A stretch of 6,294 nt of DNA from an uncultured Eubacteriales bacterium (GTDB lineage: Bacteria; Bacillota; Clostridia; Oscillospirales; Oscillospiraceae). Positions 5,993-6,294 of this stretch are shown here, piece after piece. The stretch is from positions 1 to 6,294 of the forward strand of contig CAUABY010000127.1 in assembly GCA_958427375.1 (NCBI GenBank). The letters are read 5' to 3'. How positions within the stretch are numbered: position 1 is the first letter of the stretch; every line of letters starts with the position of its first letter. The position numbers were made by a program, and so were the translations under genes. Below the pieces are notes generated by a model. It was not told where the DNA came from and ran no database searches. It saw nothing but the letters and a program-made list of their open reading frames with translations.

Positions 5993-6294
5993 ATGCTTCA
6001 GCCAAACGACATAAATAATATCCCCAACGATGAATGGGACGCGTTCCGCGACGCGGCGGTCAAGGATGAGCTTTTCTATAACGGCCCCGGCGACCTGCTC
6101 GACACCCCGGAAGGGCGCGCCAAGTTCTGCCGATTGAATAAGACCTCTATTTTCAATAAGCCAGACCCTGAAAACCCCGGCTATAAGATATGGGTGTTCA
6201 ATAATCAGGGCACAGGCCTGGTGATAAAAAAGCGCAGCCGCGTTGATTCCGCGCTGATGGAAAACATCGAGTACGACGCGCAGGGCAACGAGCT
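5993..6294 (+). CDS. Unrecognised protein, N-terminal 100 codons, cut by the window edge
   Basis: An ATG with a strong ribosome site, downstream of a good promoter, opens a frame without stops to the right edge. The residues begin MLQPNDINNIPNDEWDAFRD and later include GPGDLLDTPEGRAKFCRLNK, FNKPDPENPGYKIWVFNN and a basic patch VIKKRSRV. The visible part is hydrophilic and rich in Asp, Glu and Asn, with no signal peptide or membrane helix, so a cytoplasmic N-terminal domain is likely. I recognise no family and assign no function. It is transcribed away from the phosphofructokinase gene and may share the intergenic control region with it. That the frame is a real gene is well supported by start signals and codon pattern. 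Confidence 0.8.
   Translation, partial: MLQPNDINNIPNDEWDAFRDAAVKDELFYNGPGDLLDTPEGRAKFCRLNKTSIFNKPDPENPGYKIWVFNNQGTGLVIKKRSRVDSALMENIEYDAQGNE

Overview
The window looks like a chromosomal segment from a Clostridia-type Firmicute, possibly a gut member of the Oscillospirales; that placement is an inference. It rests on moderate GC content, strong purine-rich GGAGG-type ribosome sites, frequent TTG/GTG starts, a 'group III' phosphofructokinase and a secreted-side SGNH/MBOAT cell-surface locus. No RNA genes, insertion sequences, CRISPR arrays or phage genes are visible.

Positions 1-4637 hold a tightly packed rightward gene string that is probably one operon cut by the left edge. It contains the C-terminal part of a fold-type III PLP-dependent (LysA/BtrK-like) decarboxylase, a complete MBOAT-family membrane acyltransferase (540 aa), and two tandemly duplicated, membrane-anchored SGNH/GDSL-like proteins (387 and 381 aa). 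The gaps are 3, 41 and 46 bases, with no terminator between genes. MBOAT plus a type-II-anchored SGNH protein is the membrane half of a DltB/DltD-style surface acylation machine. A decarboxylase placed directly before it suggests a variant in which a carrier-bound amino acid is decarboxylated before export and transfer to a surface polymer. The ligase and carrier protein that this model needs would lie left of the window and are not seen.

The two SGNH paralogs share about two thirds of their residues by eye, and also a near-identical noncoding leader. They appear to have lost different active-site elements: copy 1 lacks the presumed block II Gly, and copy 2 lacks the presumed Asp of the DxxH motif. 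This is the most interesting detail in the window.

Positions 4638-4719 contain a perfect 16-bp-stem hairpin between convergent genes. Its U-tract best fits termination of the leftward gene. Positions 4720-5805 (minus strand) encode a complete 6-phosphofructokinase of the group III type with its own promoter. Positions 5806-5992 form a divergent regulatory region with two well-spaced sigma-A-type promoters and small dyads. From 5993 to the right edge, the first 100 codons of an unrecognised protein run rightward.
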